A stretch of 64,000 nt of DNA, from assembly GCA_030512295.1 (NCBI GenBank), contig JAULSR010000002.1:4960001-5024000 (forward strand). Direction: 5' to 3'. A program made the translations under genes and the position numbers. Each line of letters begins with the position of its first letter. Position 1 is the stretch's first letter. The notes under the pieces were generated by a model, which ran no database searches, had not been told where the DNA came from, and worked only from the letters and a program-made list of their open reading frames with translations. Origin of the DNA: Bombardia bombarda (lineage: Eukaryota > Ascomycota > Sordariomycetes > Sordariales > Lasiosphaeriaceae). Positions 54,629 to 64,000 of this stretch are shown here, piece after piece.

Positions 54629-56148
54629 ATGGCTGATAGCAATGGTCACTTCCCCTTGGCCCACGAGAGCGACGACCTCATCCCTCTACCCGACGCTCAT
54701 CGCCAAGGGCTCACAGCCGTTGCTGTCCTCGCCGCCATCTCCATAGTCTCATCCACGGCCGTCTTGGTGTACCTCACAGTCAAGCTCATACGGTGGCACA
54801 TCAAGACAAGTAGGGAAGCAAGACGACAGGCCCTCAGATGCTCAAGCGTTGATTTATCCTTGGGGCTGGCAGAGCGTTACTTCTCTCGCAGCAATGACGA
54901 CTCTTCTCAACATGGCCGTGGACCCCCCGTTCCCTCCAGGACGACAGAAAAGGTCTATCCGAACCAGTTTCTAGTCTTACTATACAACCTCCTTCTCGCC
55001 GACATTCACCAATCCGGCGCCTTCTTGCTCAACGCCGTCTGGGTCGGCCGCAATGGCATCGAGGTTAGGAAAGCGACGTGTTTTGCTCAGGGCTGGCTGG
55101 TCTCGACGGGCGACCTGGCGTCGAGCTGCTTTATTACTGCCATTGCGGTGCACACGTACATGGCAGTTGTGTGGCATTACAAGCCGCCTCAGTGGGCTTT
55201 GTATGTGGCCATTGTTGGGCTGTGGGTGTTTGACTATTTGATGGCAGCGTTGGGGCTGGTGACGACGAATAATGGGAGGGAGTTTGGTGGTTTTTATGTG
55301 AGGGCGGCTGCTTGGGTGAGTAGTTTCTTCTCCTTTCTGTGCTGATGGCCGGGTACCTTACCTAGGATTGTTAAGATCACATTGATCTTCTCTTCCTTTG
55401 GACTTGAGCTAGATACTGACAGCTATCACAGTGCTGGGTCAACGTCAAATACGACACGCATCGTCTCGTCCTCCACTATCTCTTTATTTTCATCTCTCTG
55501 GCAGTGACCAGCGTTCTCTACCTCCTCATATTTTTGTCTCTTCGCAAGCGGCGGCGCCAGGAATCCCCTGACCTACAGCTGCCGTCAAATAGCACCAACA
55601 TCACCGGCCACCATCATCAGAACGCCAACTCAACATCATCTTCAACATCGACAACAACAACCCACACCAGCACTACCAACAAGACACGAAATACTACCAC
55701 CACAACCACCAACCCCTCCCCCACAAACCGGAACAACACCATAGCGAGAGCCAACTCGGGTGGCCACCACAACGCCTTCCTCCTCTACCCCGTCATCTAC
55801 GTCATCTGCACCGCCCCGCTTGCCCTCGGCCGTATCGCCACCATGGCCGGCGCTCAGGTGCCCATCTCGTACTTCTGCACGGCCGGCGCCCTCATCACCA
55901 GCAACGGCTGGCTCGACGTGCTACTGTGGGGTGTGACGCGCCACAGCCTGCTGTTTGGCGGTGATATCGGCAGCCAGGAGAGCGGCCTGGACACGTTTGC
56001 GTTCATGCGCACGCCGCCCGAGAGGCGTTATGGGAATATCGTGTGGGTTGAGGGGAGTGCTGGGCCGCAGAGTAGGAGGGGGGCATGGATATGGGACAAG
56101 AAGAGGGAGAAGGAGGAGAAGGAGGGTATGGCTGGTTTGGACGGCTGA
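54629..56148 (+). CDS. Git3/Gpr1-like seven-transmembrane G-protein-coupled receptor
   Basis: Two exons (54629..55315 and 55432..56148) encode about 467 residues. Helices: GLTAVAVLAAISIVSSTAVLVYL; FLVLLYNLLLADIHQSGAFL (the LLLADxxQ motif of fungal Git3-type receptors); CFAQGWLVSTGDLASSCFIT; WALYVAIVGLWVFDYLM; LVLHYLFIFISLAVTSVLYL; LLYPVIYVICTAPLALGRIA; YFCTAGALITSNGWLDVLLW. The third intracellular loop is a long Thr/Ser/Asn stretch. After helix 7 comes RHSLLFGG and GLDTFAFMRTPPERRYGNIVW. The family senses nutrients such as glucose upstream of a G-alpha/cAMP pathway; the ligand here is unknown. The ATG at 54629 opens MADSNGHF. The C terminus is uncertain: a different frame stays open from 56085 to 56573 with a Gln-rich sequence that could be the true tail. 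Confidence 0.82.
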
Positions 56149-56213
56149 GCTGGATTAGGAAGAGGATGGGCTGGGAAAGGCTGGTTGGGTTGGGAGGGGG
56201 TGGAGGTGGGATA

Positions 56214-56245
<32 letters not shown>

Positions 56246-58601
56246 AGAATACAGAAAGGAAAGACGGGCGAGACAGAGGCAAAGGGGTAGGACAACGTCT
56301 AGTCAGGAATACTTGAAAGGGCAGCGCCAGCAGCAGGGACAGGAGGGATATCAACAGCAGGGGCAGGGGCAGGGGCAGGGTGATCTGGCGATACAAATGG
56401 ACACGGTGACTAGTGTTGTTGTGGAGGTGACAGACAGGGGTGATACTATGGGTGAAGGAAGACAACGAGGAGAAAACAAAAAGGATGCCGACAATCATGA
56501 GCCAGGACAGCTGCCCCCGACAGAGAGGGAATATTTGACCTCGGTGGAGAGCTTGGATAAGAACGATTCTTAGAGTCGGGTACATGGGCTTGTGTATGAT
56601 GAGACTGGTGTACTTACTTGTATTATGGGCTATGAAAGGGGTATATTCGTTGGGAGTGTATGTTATGTTATGGGTTTACCGGCAAGGTACCTCTTTATTT
56701 GCGTAGGTGACTTGTGACAGTACAGCATATCTACACTTTGAAGTTAGTCCAGGACCTATGATGAGTTGAGTACCTAGGTCATCTACCTGCGGACGTAACG
56801 AGATATATTGAAGTATAGCATGGGGCCGACAGAAGCAGTGTGTCTAGCCAAATGGATCAGTTCAGCTCGATTGCTCAATGATTACCTTGGATTCACACGA
56901 GACATCATGCCATGTTGTAGTCAGTCTCTCGGAGTCCTCGCTTGCTTTCTGACTCGCCTTATCCTGCAGTAGACACTGCTATAGAACTGATATATCCTGC
57001 TCATCGTTAGTACTTAGTACCCCAAGTTATTACCTAGGATTCTTTCTTACCTTACCCAATGATACCACAGCTCAAAGACATGGTGCTGTGATTACACAGC
57101 ACTCGCTCGGGTCAGTTCGGCAATCCTTTCCTTACCAAGAACACACAAACCCCCAAGCTAACAATAGAAACCCACAAGATCTTGTGCGTCTTCACACCTG
57201 ATCTGAAACTTAAGTTTGTAGCTCCACTCTTTTTAGTCGTACCAAAACACCGCGTTCAAGACATAAATACGCAGCTTATATATAGAGGAAAGTACTTCGT
57301 ACAAGAGTACAACTATACATCCACATATACCGAGAAGTGCAAACAGCAGCAACTGTCCTTCAAGATTTAGTTCTCCGCATGCTGTGTCCAGAATCTAGTC
57401 TCTTAGCTCATACAAGACAGCACATGCATACACGCCCGTATCAACAACTTATAGGTTGCTGCAATATACATTGTCTGGAGATAGGAAAGCTTGTTTCTCC
57501 ATCTCCCAAGACAACACATACATGTCACTTACATAACGGAATACACGCGCGTACAAAGTAGAACTGATACTGACTGCGAGGCAAGATGCAAATTATCGGC
57601 TTTCTGTCATTGGGTTGGTTGATTGCCTGGCAGGAAAGATGATTAGTTATGATATGTCACAATATCCTTGACACCCTCCTTTAGAATTATAAGCGCAGCC
57701 TTTGCGGTGCTGTATGTCCATACACACACAGCACGCCATATGAAACAAATCATAAATGACACAAGACATATAAGTGTGTATGTATGTCTTGCATCCATGC
57801 ATGTCTCAGCGTGGAAAGCGGGGGAAAACGAGACGGACTCGGGCTCACTCGGAAGAGGCTGAAATGGCGGACGGAGGAGGAGGAGGCGAGAAGCGGAGGC
57901 GAGTTTTCTTGTGTAATCGTATGACAACGATGCCAGACAGTTGGATACCAGACAGCCCTCCTCCCCCGCCACCAACGATCTGGCTTGGGTAGGTATCGTG
58001 ATGGTCAGACACGGTCCTTTACTGGTCTGGTTACCTTTCGTAGAGCGAAATGCATCCATGCCAATAGATAGAAAAAGACCATAGTTGTAAATATGGCACT
58101 AGAAGCCCTTTCATTAACCCTCATGAAGTAAGTAAGTGTGTAATGGCTGACACTTTATAATATTCTCCTGCCATGCCCCTAGCTAGATTTATGCACAAAC
58201 ACTTTCACTCTCGATTAACAACTTCTCAGAAGAGACAGATAGTGTGCCATCCATCCATCCATCCTGTTAACCATACCGCTCGCAAAGAGAAAGAAACCCA
58301 TAGGCCAACAAACCAGCCCAACCAACCCAGCCCGACAGGGAACGCCGGACATGCAAGTAACATGCACTGCTAAGATATCGGGAGAACGCTGTCGAATAAG
58401 CCATGTGAAACAAAAAACCCACAATCCAGACCAAGACACCAAAAGCCACTCCCCCCACCCCCCCTAATCGCTAAATCACGAAAGACATGAAAAGTGCGGG
58501 GACAACAAACACTCCATAGCGATGAACATGTCTAAGCCGAAGCAGCACAACAAGCGGTCTGGACCAACCGCACCCCATACCCAATGCGGGTGAGGCGCCC
58601 G
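56149..58601. other. 2.45-kb intergenic region
   Basis: Includes an open Gln-rich frame to 56573 that may belong to the receptor gene, then about 2 kb of AT-richer sequence without a recognisable gene. The right end is the 3' flank of the oxygenase gene. Confidence 0.45.
56214..56246. repeat. CAG/CAA trinucleotide repeat (polyglutamine in one frame)
   Basis: Nine CAG followed by CAA units. In the + frame open from 56085 to 56573 it encodes about 11 glutamines. Confidence 0.8.
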
Positions 58602-60234
58602 TCATGTCCTTGCCATGATGCGGAGTTCTGGCCGAGCCAGAAGGCTGTATCGATCCTCGGCCAGCAGCCGCTTGGTTGTGATGCGGTCCGGGTAGTTGCG
58701 CATGAACATGTTGGTGAAGTGGGTGCCGTAGTGGATGCCCTCTTCCTCTTCCTCTTCCTCTTCCTCTTCCTCCTGTGATGAGCAGGAGACGTTGTCTTTT
58801 GACAGACCGCCGCCGCAACCTGTCTCGAGCGGCTTGAGCACGGCCTGGAAGCTGGGCTCGTGGAAGTAGGCAAAGGCGAAGCGCTCGCGGGTATTGAGGC
58901 CGACCTTGTGGGGCGTTGCTCTGAGGTAGTTTCGGGTGAGGTATTGCATCATGTCACCTGAAAGAGTATTGTCAGTGGCTGTTGGGAGGAATGGATGGAT
59001 GGATAGGAAGACAACGATGCTTACCAAGAATGACGGTATGGACACCATAGGCCGGGGGCACGTAGACCCAGTCATCGGCATCTTCCTTGAAACCGGCGGC
59101 GCTCTTCCTCCAGTTCGCAAAGGCTTCGTTCTGAGAAGGTCGCCGGATGAAGAGAGCTGGTACGGCACGTAGCTGTTAGTAATTCTCTTGGCAACTCTGC
59201 AGTAACTAGCATAGATAGTATGTTTTGATTAGAAGGGCACTTACCACCCACATCATCTTGCGCAGAGATGACAAACAGACCATAGTCGGTGTGGGAGCCG
59301 ATACCTCGGCCTTCCTTGCCCCGGCCATTTGTTGCGTTACGTGGGGGGAATCTGAGCATGGGAGGCTGTGGTCAGTCAAGTGAGACAAACGCAATGGGCA
59401 AGATGGATAAAGAGAAACAGAGAGACAGAAACGAGGGTATGACAAAATCGGCTGGGCTTACCGCAGGACCCTGGTGTGGTGCCATCCATCGCGGGTGTAT
59501 CGTGTCAGCGAGCCCGGAGCCACATCCAGCCCCAATTCGACCAGCTTCAGCAGCTTCTCGCCCTCAGCACCGAGGATATCGCTGTATCGCACCATGGGAT
59601 CCTTCATCTCGACATCTGGCCATGGGCAAGGGCCGTGGCACGGCCACCTGGCGCGCACGCGCGGGTCCGACGCGTCGAGATCCTTGGTGATTGTGAAAAT
59701 CTCTGAGTAGTCGGCGATGCCGTCCGTTACCTCCTCTCCTGAGGCGATGTAGCCGGCGTAGCTCTGCGAGTCGACGCATGCTGCCTTTTCGCTGTGTGGC
59801 TTTTTGAAGAAGCGGCGACTGGCCGCCATGGCGTCGTCACATAGCTTCTTTTGGGTGTCGTTCATGGCGATTTGGATTATGCCGTCTTTGCGCCAGGCCT
59901 GGACTAGGGCCTTGCCGAGTCTGCGGTCACGAGAGCCTCCTGTCACTTGCTCTGGCAGCTCGAATGTGCCGAGTTGGGCAACTGTGGCCTTATAACCTTG
60001 GGGCATCGTCTTCCCCAGACCGGCATCGACGATAGGGGAGATGAGAGAAGGGCGCTTTTCTGGCTCCGATGCTTTGCGTGGTGTGAGCTGGGGTTTCTTG
60101 ACGTTGAATCCGGGAGGAAAAGGCATGCTGGAACCGAGTCCAAAGGTGCCGTGTGTGCCTGTGGTAATCATGGCTCTGCTGGCCATGGCTGTTCGGCCAA
60201 GGGGCAGAGTAGGACGGAGTAGGAGGCGGCTCAT
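58602..60234 (-). CDS. Ethylene-forming-enzyme-like 2-oxoglutarate/Fe(II) dioxygenase
   Basis: Four exons on the minus strand (59462..60234, 59245..59351, 59025..59156, 58602..58957) encode 455 residues; phases agree at all introns. From residue 89 (GTFELPEQVTG) to the end it tracks the bacterial and Penicillium ethylene-forming enzyme (EFE) nearly motif for motif: KALVQAWRKDGI, AMAASRRF, GYIASGEEVTDG, WPCHGPCPWP, TRDGWHHTRVLRFPP, GIGSHTDYGLFVISAQDDVG, TPHKVGLNTRERFA, AYFHEPSF, HFTNMFMRNYPDRITT. Iron ligands are His278, Asp280 and His354. Arg363 matches the 2-oxoglutarate Arg277 of the Pseudomonas enzyme; Glu168, Thr170, Arg255, Tyr281 and Arg424 match its Glu84, Thr86, Arg171, Tyr192 and Arg316. 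That enzyme converts 2-oxoglutarate to ethylene and CO2 and hydroxylates arginine. Unusual are an 88-residue N-terminal extension starting MSRLLLRPTLPLGRTAM, possibly a mitochondrial presequence, and an 11-Glu run (400-410). A generic oxygenase with another substrate remains possible. Confidence 0.9.
58739..58772. repeat. TCTTCC hexanucleotide repeat coding for polyglutamate
   Basis: About five tandem TCTTCC units (GGAAGA on the coding strand) inside the last exon of the oxygenase gene; they encode the 11-Glu stretch between the conserved core and the IHYG motif. A length-variable site is likely. Confidence 0.85.
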
Positions 60235-62253
60235 TGTATTGTTATTGATGATAAGTTTGGTCGACGCCTGAGATTGGTAACGTTATGTTGTCTAAGTCGA
60301 ACTCAGAATCGTGATGGGAAATCTGCTTGGGAGTGAGAAGATGTTAGAGTACAAATTGAGGATAGCAGGAGGCAAGAAAGGAACTTATTTTATATCCATC
60401 TAAGACGAGGTCCTCTAACGGTCTCCGATTCCTCTTTTGGGCCACTGCGGCGGTGAGTTGAACCTATCATATTTCGCAATGTTCATGGTGATGCATGTCT
60501 TGGACCAGACTCTTAGCCTGCATGTCGGTCTGAGTGAGGGCTGAAGCTTGGGAGGTTGCGGGTCCGCCCCATCTGCCATGCGTCTGACTTCCATCCCTTT
60601 GGATATCGGAGGGCGTGTGTGCCATTGTCCTGAACCTCGGATAATTTCCAGCCCGACTGGAGTCTTCTGATTCCCCAAGGGGTACTTGCGCGTATTACCA
60701 GACCAGAAGAGAGACCAATAACAAGAGCAGCGAAATCGGATATCGTTTCTAAGATACTTGTTAAGAGGTACCATCCCCAGATTTCATGGGTTAGAAGTCT
60801 GAACGGTCGTCGAATACAACTAACCTGCCGTTTTGCTGCAACGATAGCCGGTGGAGCACATAGACATGAGTGACGCAGATGTCGACAGGGGGAGCCGGAG
60901 ATCCCGCCGCGCAACGGTATGGGCAGGTGAGACAACAGCCTGTGATGCTTTCTCCTCTTTATCTCTATCGCTTAGCCAGTGCTGTCACTTGAATATCTTT
61001 CTCACGATTGGCTCTCTATCAACGGCGAGTTGTGAGAAACACAAAGCGTTGGAGTTGGCCCCGAGTGGATAGAGAAGGCAACCAACTGCCACCCAAAGTC
61101 CGGGCCCTGCGTAACTTCGTATTTGTTGAATGTGCACCGACTTTCCCAAGGTTGTGAAGCAAGCTTTGATTTGAGGGTTGTACTATTATTGCTCACTATT
61201 TGGCAAGGTGTGTATGGTGAAGATCGCCGCCCAGAGTCATCACATAACTGCACAGCCTGAGCGGGTGGTCAACGAAAGCGTGGCGTGGTAGTATAATGAT
61301 ATGACGACCCTGTGTCGCTATGGGGATGTTCCGCAACCCTACGTTCTGCTCGTGAGCTTGGCGGATTTTTCGTTGACCCTCAGCGCCGCATGCTCCATGA
61401 TACCCGGGCATACACTTATGGTGGTTGAACATGCGGCTCTTCAGAACACAGGAAAGGATCTCGATCAAAAGTGTCGAAAGATCATCAACTTCATGACATG
61501 GACAAGAATGGGATCGAGATTCGCCACGAAATTCTGTGTTTCCGTAACCCGGTTCATCATTTTGATGATCAGAGAGAAAAATGGGCCACTCGATAATGAT
61601 TTGAAGGAAACCCTCCGTGCCACGAGTTAGTGAATCATGTAAACCCGCTGTGCCTCAGTGCATTGCGGCCGGTGAGTCGTTGACCGGTCTTTTTCTTCTT
61701 CCCCTTCTCCCGCGCTCCTCGATTCGTTGCCTCTGGGTCATGAAGTATGGAGCTGGATGGAAGTTGCCACGGTGAGCCATCGGCCAGTTCCAAAACTGAG
61801 AAGTGAGTAAGCTAAAGTTAACGCAAAAAAAAAAGAACGAGTAAGGTAAATAGGAGTGTTCTTGGTGCACTGTTCAACACAGTGACACGATGGACAGCCA
61901 TATGCGGAAGTTGGGTTAAAAGTGTGTGTAGATTTTGCCTTGAATTAGAAGCAGTATAGGGCCTAGCTAGATCTTCACATGCTGATGACAGGAGCTTAAA
62001 GTAAAGAAAAGAAGAAGAAAAAAAAAGGACTTGCTGCCAACGCTTTCCAGCTCTTGGTCCGCGCCGATCTAATCCAGTGCCGTCTATTATTGATGTTGTT
62101 TCCATGGTATCAAAGACATCGTTCGCTACTAAGTACACTGTGTTCTGTTAATTAACCAGAGCAGAGTCTTATTTACCCCCATATAGACTCTCTTTGCGTG
62201 GGTATTATGACTTGAGCATGTTGGTAACCCATGCTGGAAGGCTATGGCGGCAA
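60235..62253. other. 2-kb intergenic region
   Basis: Upstream region of the oxygenase gene and 3' flank of the secreted-protein gene. ORFs at 60513..60935 (-), 60415..60774 (-) and 61301..61630 (+) are open for 109-140 codons but have no recognisable domain. A-tracts occur near 61826 and 62018. Confidence 0.45.
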
Positions 62254-63027
62254 TCAGGCAGCCTGGCGTGGTCTAAACCACTGGGCCCGACCCGCTAGGA
62301 TTGTGCCATTCCACGCGGGATATGTCGTGTGCCACATGCCATCATCGTGTGTGGTGCTCGTGCTCGTGGTGGTCACAGTACTAGTGCCGCTGACCCCTGT
62401 TTGAAGAGGCACAGAAGCTGTGGTGGATGGCGCAACTGCACTTGAGGGCACAGTTTGTGAGCTGGAAGAGACCAAAGATGAGGTGAATGTAGTCTTGGTT
62501 GATGTAATTGCCGTGCTTGTTGCAGTTGAGGGAGATGGTGATGACGTTGTGCTGTATTGAGATTCCGTCGAAGATGTTTCTGAAGAGATCGCCGAAGAAG
62601 ATTTTTGTGATGTTACTTGGGCCTGAGAAGTTTGTGGTGACGGCGTGGGTGTAACGTAAACAACGGAAGTAACGGTTGTAGGTTGGGGTTTCGTGTTGGC
62701 GATCGAGATTGTTGTGGTGATAAAGACGGTGTCCGTTGTCGGCGGTGACAACTTGTAGACTGTCTCGATAGACGTCTTTGGAGGTAGTGTCTTCACCACC
62801 GTCTCAATTACAGTCACTACCGGACTTCCGGAGCCGGGGCCGGAGCCGGAGCCAGATCCGCCAGATCCGCCGGGGCCAGACCCTCCGCTGATAGGAACAA
62901 CCGAGTACGTTGCTCTCGGGGCCAGGACGTCTGGCTCAGCAACTTGGGGCGCATTCAGGGGCAAAGATTGAGTATGGGCAAAAAAAGTAGAAATGGCGAA
63001 AAAAGCCCGGGTTTGTCTAAGACGCAT
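62254..63027 (-). CDS. Secreted Ser/Thr-rich mucin-like protein
   Basis: One exon of 257 residues. The N terminus MRLRQTRAFFAISTFF followed by AHTQSLPLNAP looks like a signal peptide cut near residue 21. Then come a Gly/Ser/Pro linker (about 47-68), a segment with repeated VVTVIETVVKTLPPKTSIETVYK-type beta pattern (split here around Pro residues), and about 120 residues that are mostly Ser and Thr, suited to heavy O-glycosylation. The end, GMWHTTYPAWNGTILAGRAQ, has one N-glycosylation sequon; there is no GPI signal or membrane helix. It is probably a cell-wall or extracellular protein. I know no function for the family. Low complexity makes homology assignment unsafe. Confidence 0.65.
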   Translation of the reverse strand: MRLRQTRAFFAISTFFAHTQSLPLNAPQVAEPDVLAPRATYSVVPISGGSGPGGSGGSGSGSGPGSGSPVVTVIETVVKTLPPKTSIETVYKLSPPTTDTVFITTTISIANTKPQPTTVTSVVYVTPTPSPQTSQAQVTSQKSSSAISSETSSTESQYSTTSSPSPSTATSTAITSTKTTFTSSLVSSSSQTVPSSAVAPSTTASVPLQTGVSGTSTVTTTSTSTTHDDGMWHTTYPAWNGTILAGRAQWFRPRQAA

Positions 63028-64000
63028 CGTGAATGACTAGTTCAAAAAGACTGAATTAACAGCCACGGGGGGCAAAGTTGGCGAGCTAAAGTGGCAGTCT
63101 TGGATCGTGATGCTATGCAAGGTACGAGGCAAGATCCATAGGGAGTTGTTAGTGGGGGGGAAAGAAGCATCGCTCAAACCTTGAAAAGAGCAGCCGCTTT
63201 TATTTAGTAGCTTAGAAGGGGCCATAATGCAGATGGCTGGATGTTGCGTGGTTTGAGCAACGCGTGCTCCTGAAATCTGAAATTGGACACTGACAAAATT
63301 GAGGTGGTTGATGGTGCGCGCTGCTGGTGTGTGGTTGCGCGGCGTGGGACTGGGACACCACGAACCACTGCGAACGGCGAACTTGGCGCTAACAAGTTCT
63401 CCCCAGCCACCTGGATTGACCAACCAGGGCGTGCATCCCGTCCCAACGCGAGGCGAATGGCTCGAAGCCAATAGAATTGGAATTACGGATGTCGCGCCTC
63501 TGCTAGTAATTGCGTGCATGAGTTTGATCTTCAGGGTATCTGTGATGGGGGTATCATAGAATTGAAGCTGAAATGGCCATTGTGCTTTCTTGGGAATAGA
63601 TACCCCTTGCACTGGTTGTGGCCGAGTTCTCTTGGAGTCCATCATTGTGGTGGCTGCCCTCCTGGGTTGGCCTGAAGCTGGATGGCGCAGGAGCTCTCAT
63701 CTACCTACCCCGCAGCCTCTTGTCCCACATAAGGAGCAAGTACAGAGGGACATGAACTGTTTAAGACAGACAGCTAACCGGACGTCATCTACACTAAAAT
63801 CTGATAGCTCCGCTAACAGCAGCTACATCAAGGGTTATCCGTAAAGTGGGCTGTAAGGCGGGCAAGGGTCTCAGCCAACAGGGACTAGGCCGCATCTTGG
63901 GGACAAAGAGAGAGTCGCTCTTGCCTCTCTCACATGTCGGGCGTTATGTCGCATAGGTACATTTAAAACAAGGTAGGTTCTCTGTTGGGTCGCTCTTGCT
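63028..64000. other. Upstream region of the secreted-protein gene, window edge
   Basis: Contains ORFs up to about 200 codons on the minus strand (63037..63645) with Arg/Pro/Thr composition and no family signature; treated as leader or promoter DNA. Nothing else is recognised to the window end. Confidence 0.4.

Noticed and set aside
60415..60935. Overlapping minus-strand ORFs of 119 and 140 codons
   Set aside because: A GTTAGT...CTTAG intron could join parts, but the product is short and unrecognised; no support for a gene.
61301..61630. 109-codon + strand ORF
   Set aside because: Overlaps a similar-sized ORF on the other strand, with no domain or splice context.
63037..63645. 202-codon minus-strand ORF upstream of the secreted protein
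   Set aside because: No family motif and patchy composition; more likely promoter or leader sequence than a gene.
1..64000. Search for transposases, reverse transcriptases, CRISPR arrays, rRNA genes or a secondary-metabolite cluster
   Set aside because: None recognised; no regularly spaced repeats, no integrase or transposase motifs and no polyketide or peptide synthetase domains.

Overview
The window is nuclear DNA of a filamentous ascomycete (Pezizomycotina, probably Sordariomycetes). Genes lie on both strands as single transcription units, most carry several short GT-AG introns of about 49-120 bp, coding DNA is GC-rich with C/G-ending codons, and the protein set (Exo84, Tom20, Vps15, fungal Git3-like and DUF3112 receptors, a fused Mo-cofactor enzyme) is fungal. 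No species can be named. Exon structures were assembled by hand from splice signals, reading phase and remembered family sequence; nothing was aligned by computer.

Layout. 0-8 kb: a disordered nuclear-type protein (+), a Gef1-like CLC chloride/proton exchanger (-), a Dpb3-like histone-fold subunit of DNA polymerase epsilon (+) and U2 snRNP A' (Lea1, -). 9-17 kb: VPS15 (-) and a single-pass membrane SH3 protein (-). 17.2-22.6 kb is gene-poor, with an AT-rich island near its end. 22.6-38.7 kb: a DUF3112 seven-helix protein (-), the PP2A catalytic subunit (-), EXO84 (-), TOM20 (+), TYW1 (-) and a TMEM42/EamA-like protein (-). 40-52 kb is compact: TFIIA gamma (-), V-ATPase c'' (+), a two-domain molybdopterin enzyme (-), POP5 (+) tail to tail with GPN2 (-), BUB3 (+) and cysteine dioxygenase (+). 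54-64 kb is loose, with intergenic spaces above 2 kb: a Git3-like receptor (+), a 2-oxoglutarate oxygenase closely resembling bacterial/Penicillium ethylene-forming enzyme (-), and a mucin-like secreted protein (-).

Most genes are unrelated housekeeping functions: membrane traffic (VPS15, EXO84, V-ATPase, CLC), RNA metabolism (LEA1, TYW1, POP5), transcription and replication (TFIIA gamma, DPB3, GPN2), mitosis and signalling (BUB3, PP2A), mitochondrial import (TOM20) and sulfur/Mo-cofactor metabolism. CLC and V-ATPase are both expected to act in acidifying endomembrane compartments. I see no operon, transposase, CRISPR array, rRNA or tRNA. The most notable gene is the ethylene-forming-enzyme homologue at 58.6-60.2 kb: every iron, 2-oxoglutarate and arginine-binding residue I could map is conserved, and it carries an N-terminal extension of about 89 residues and a run of 11 glutamates.
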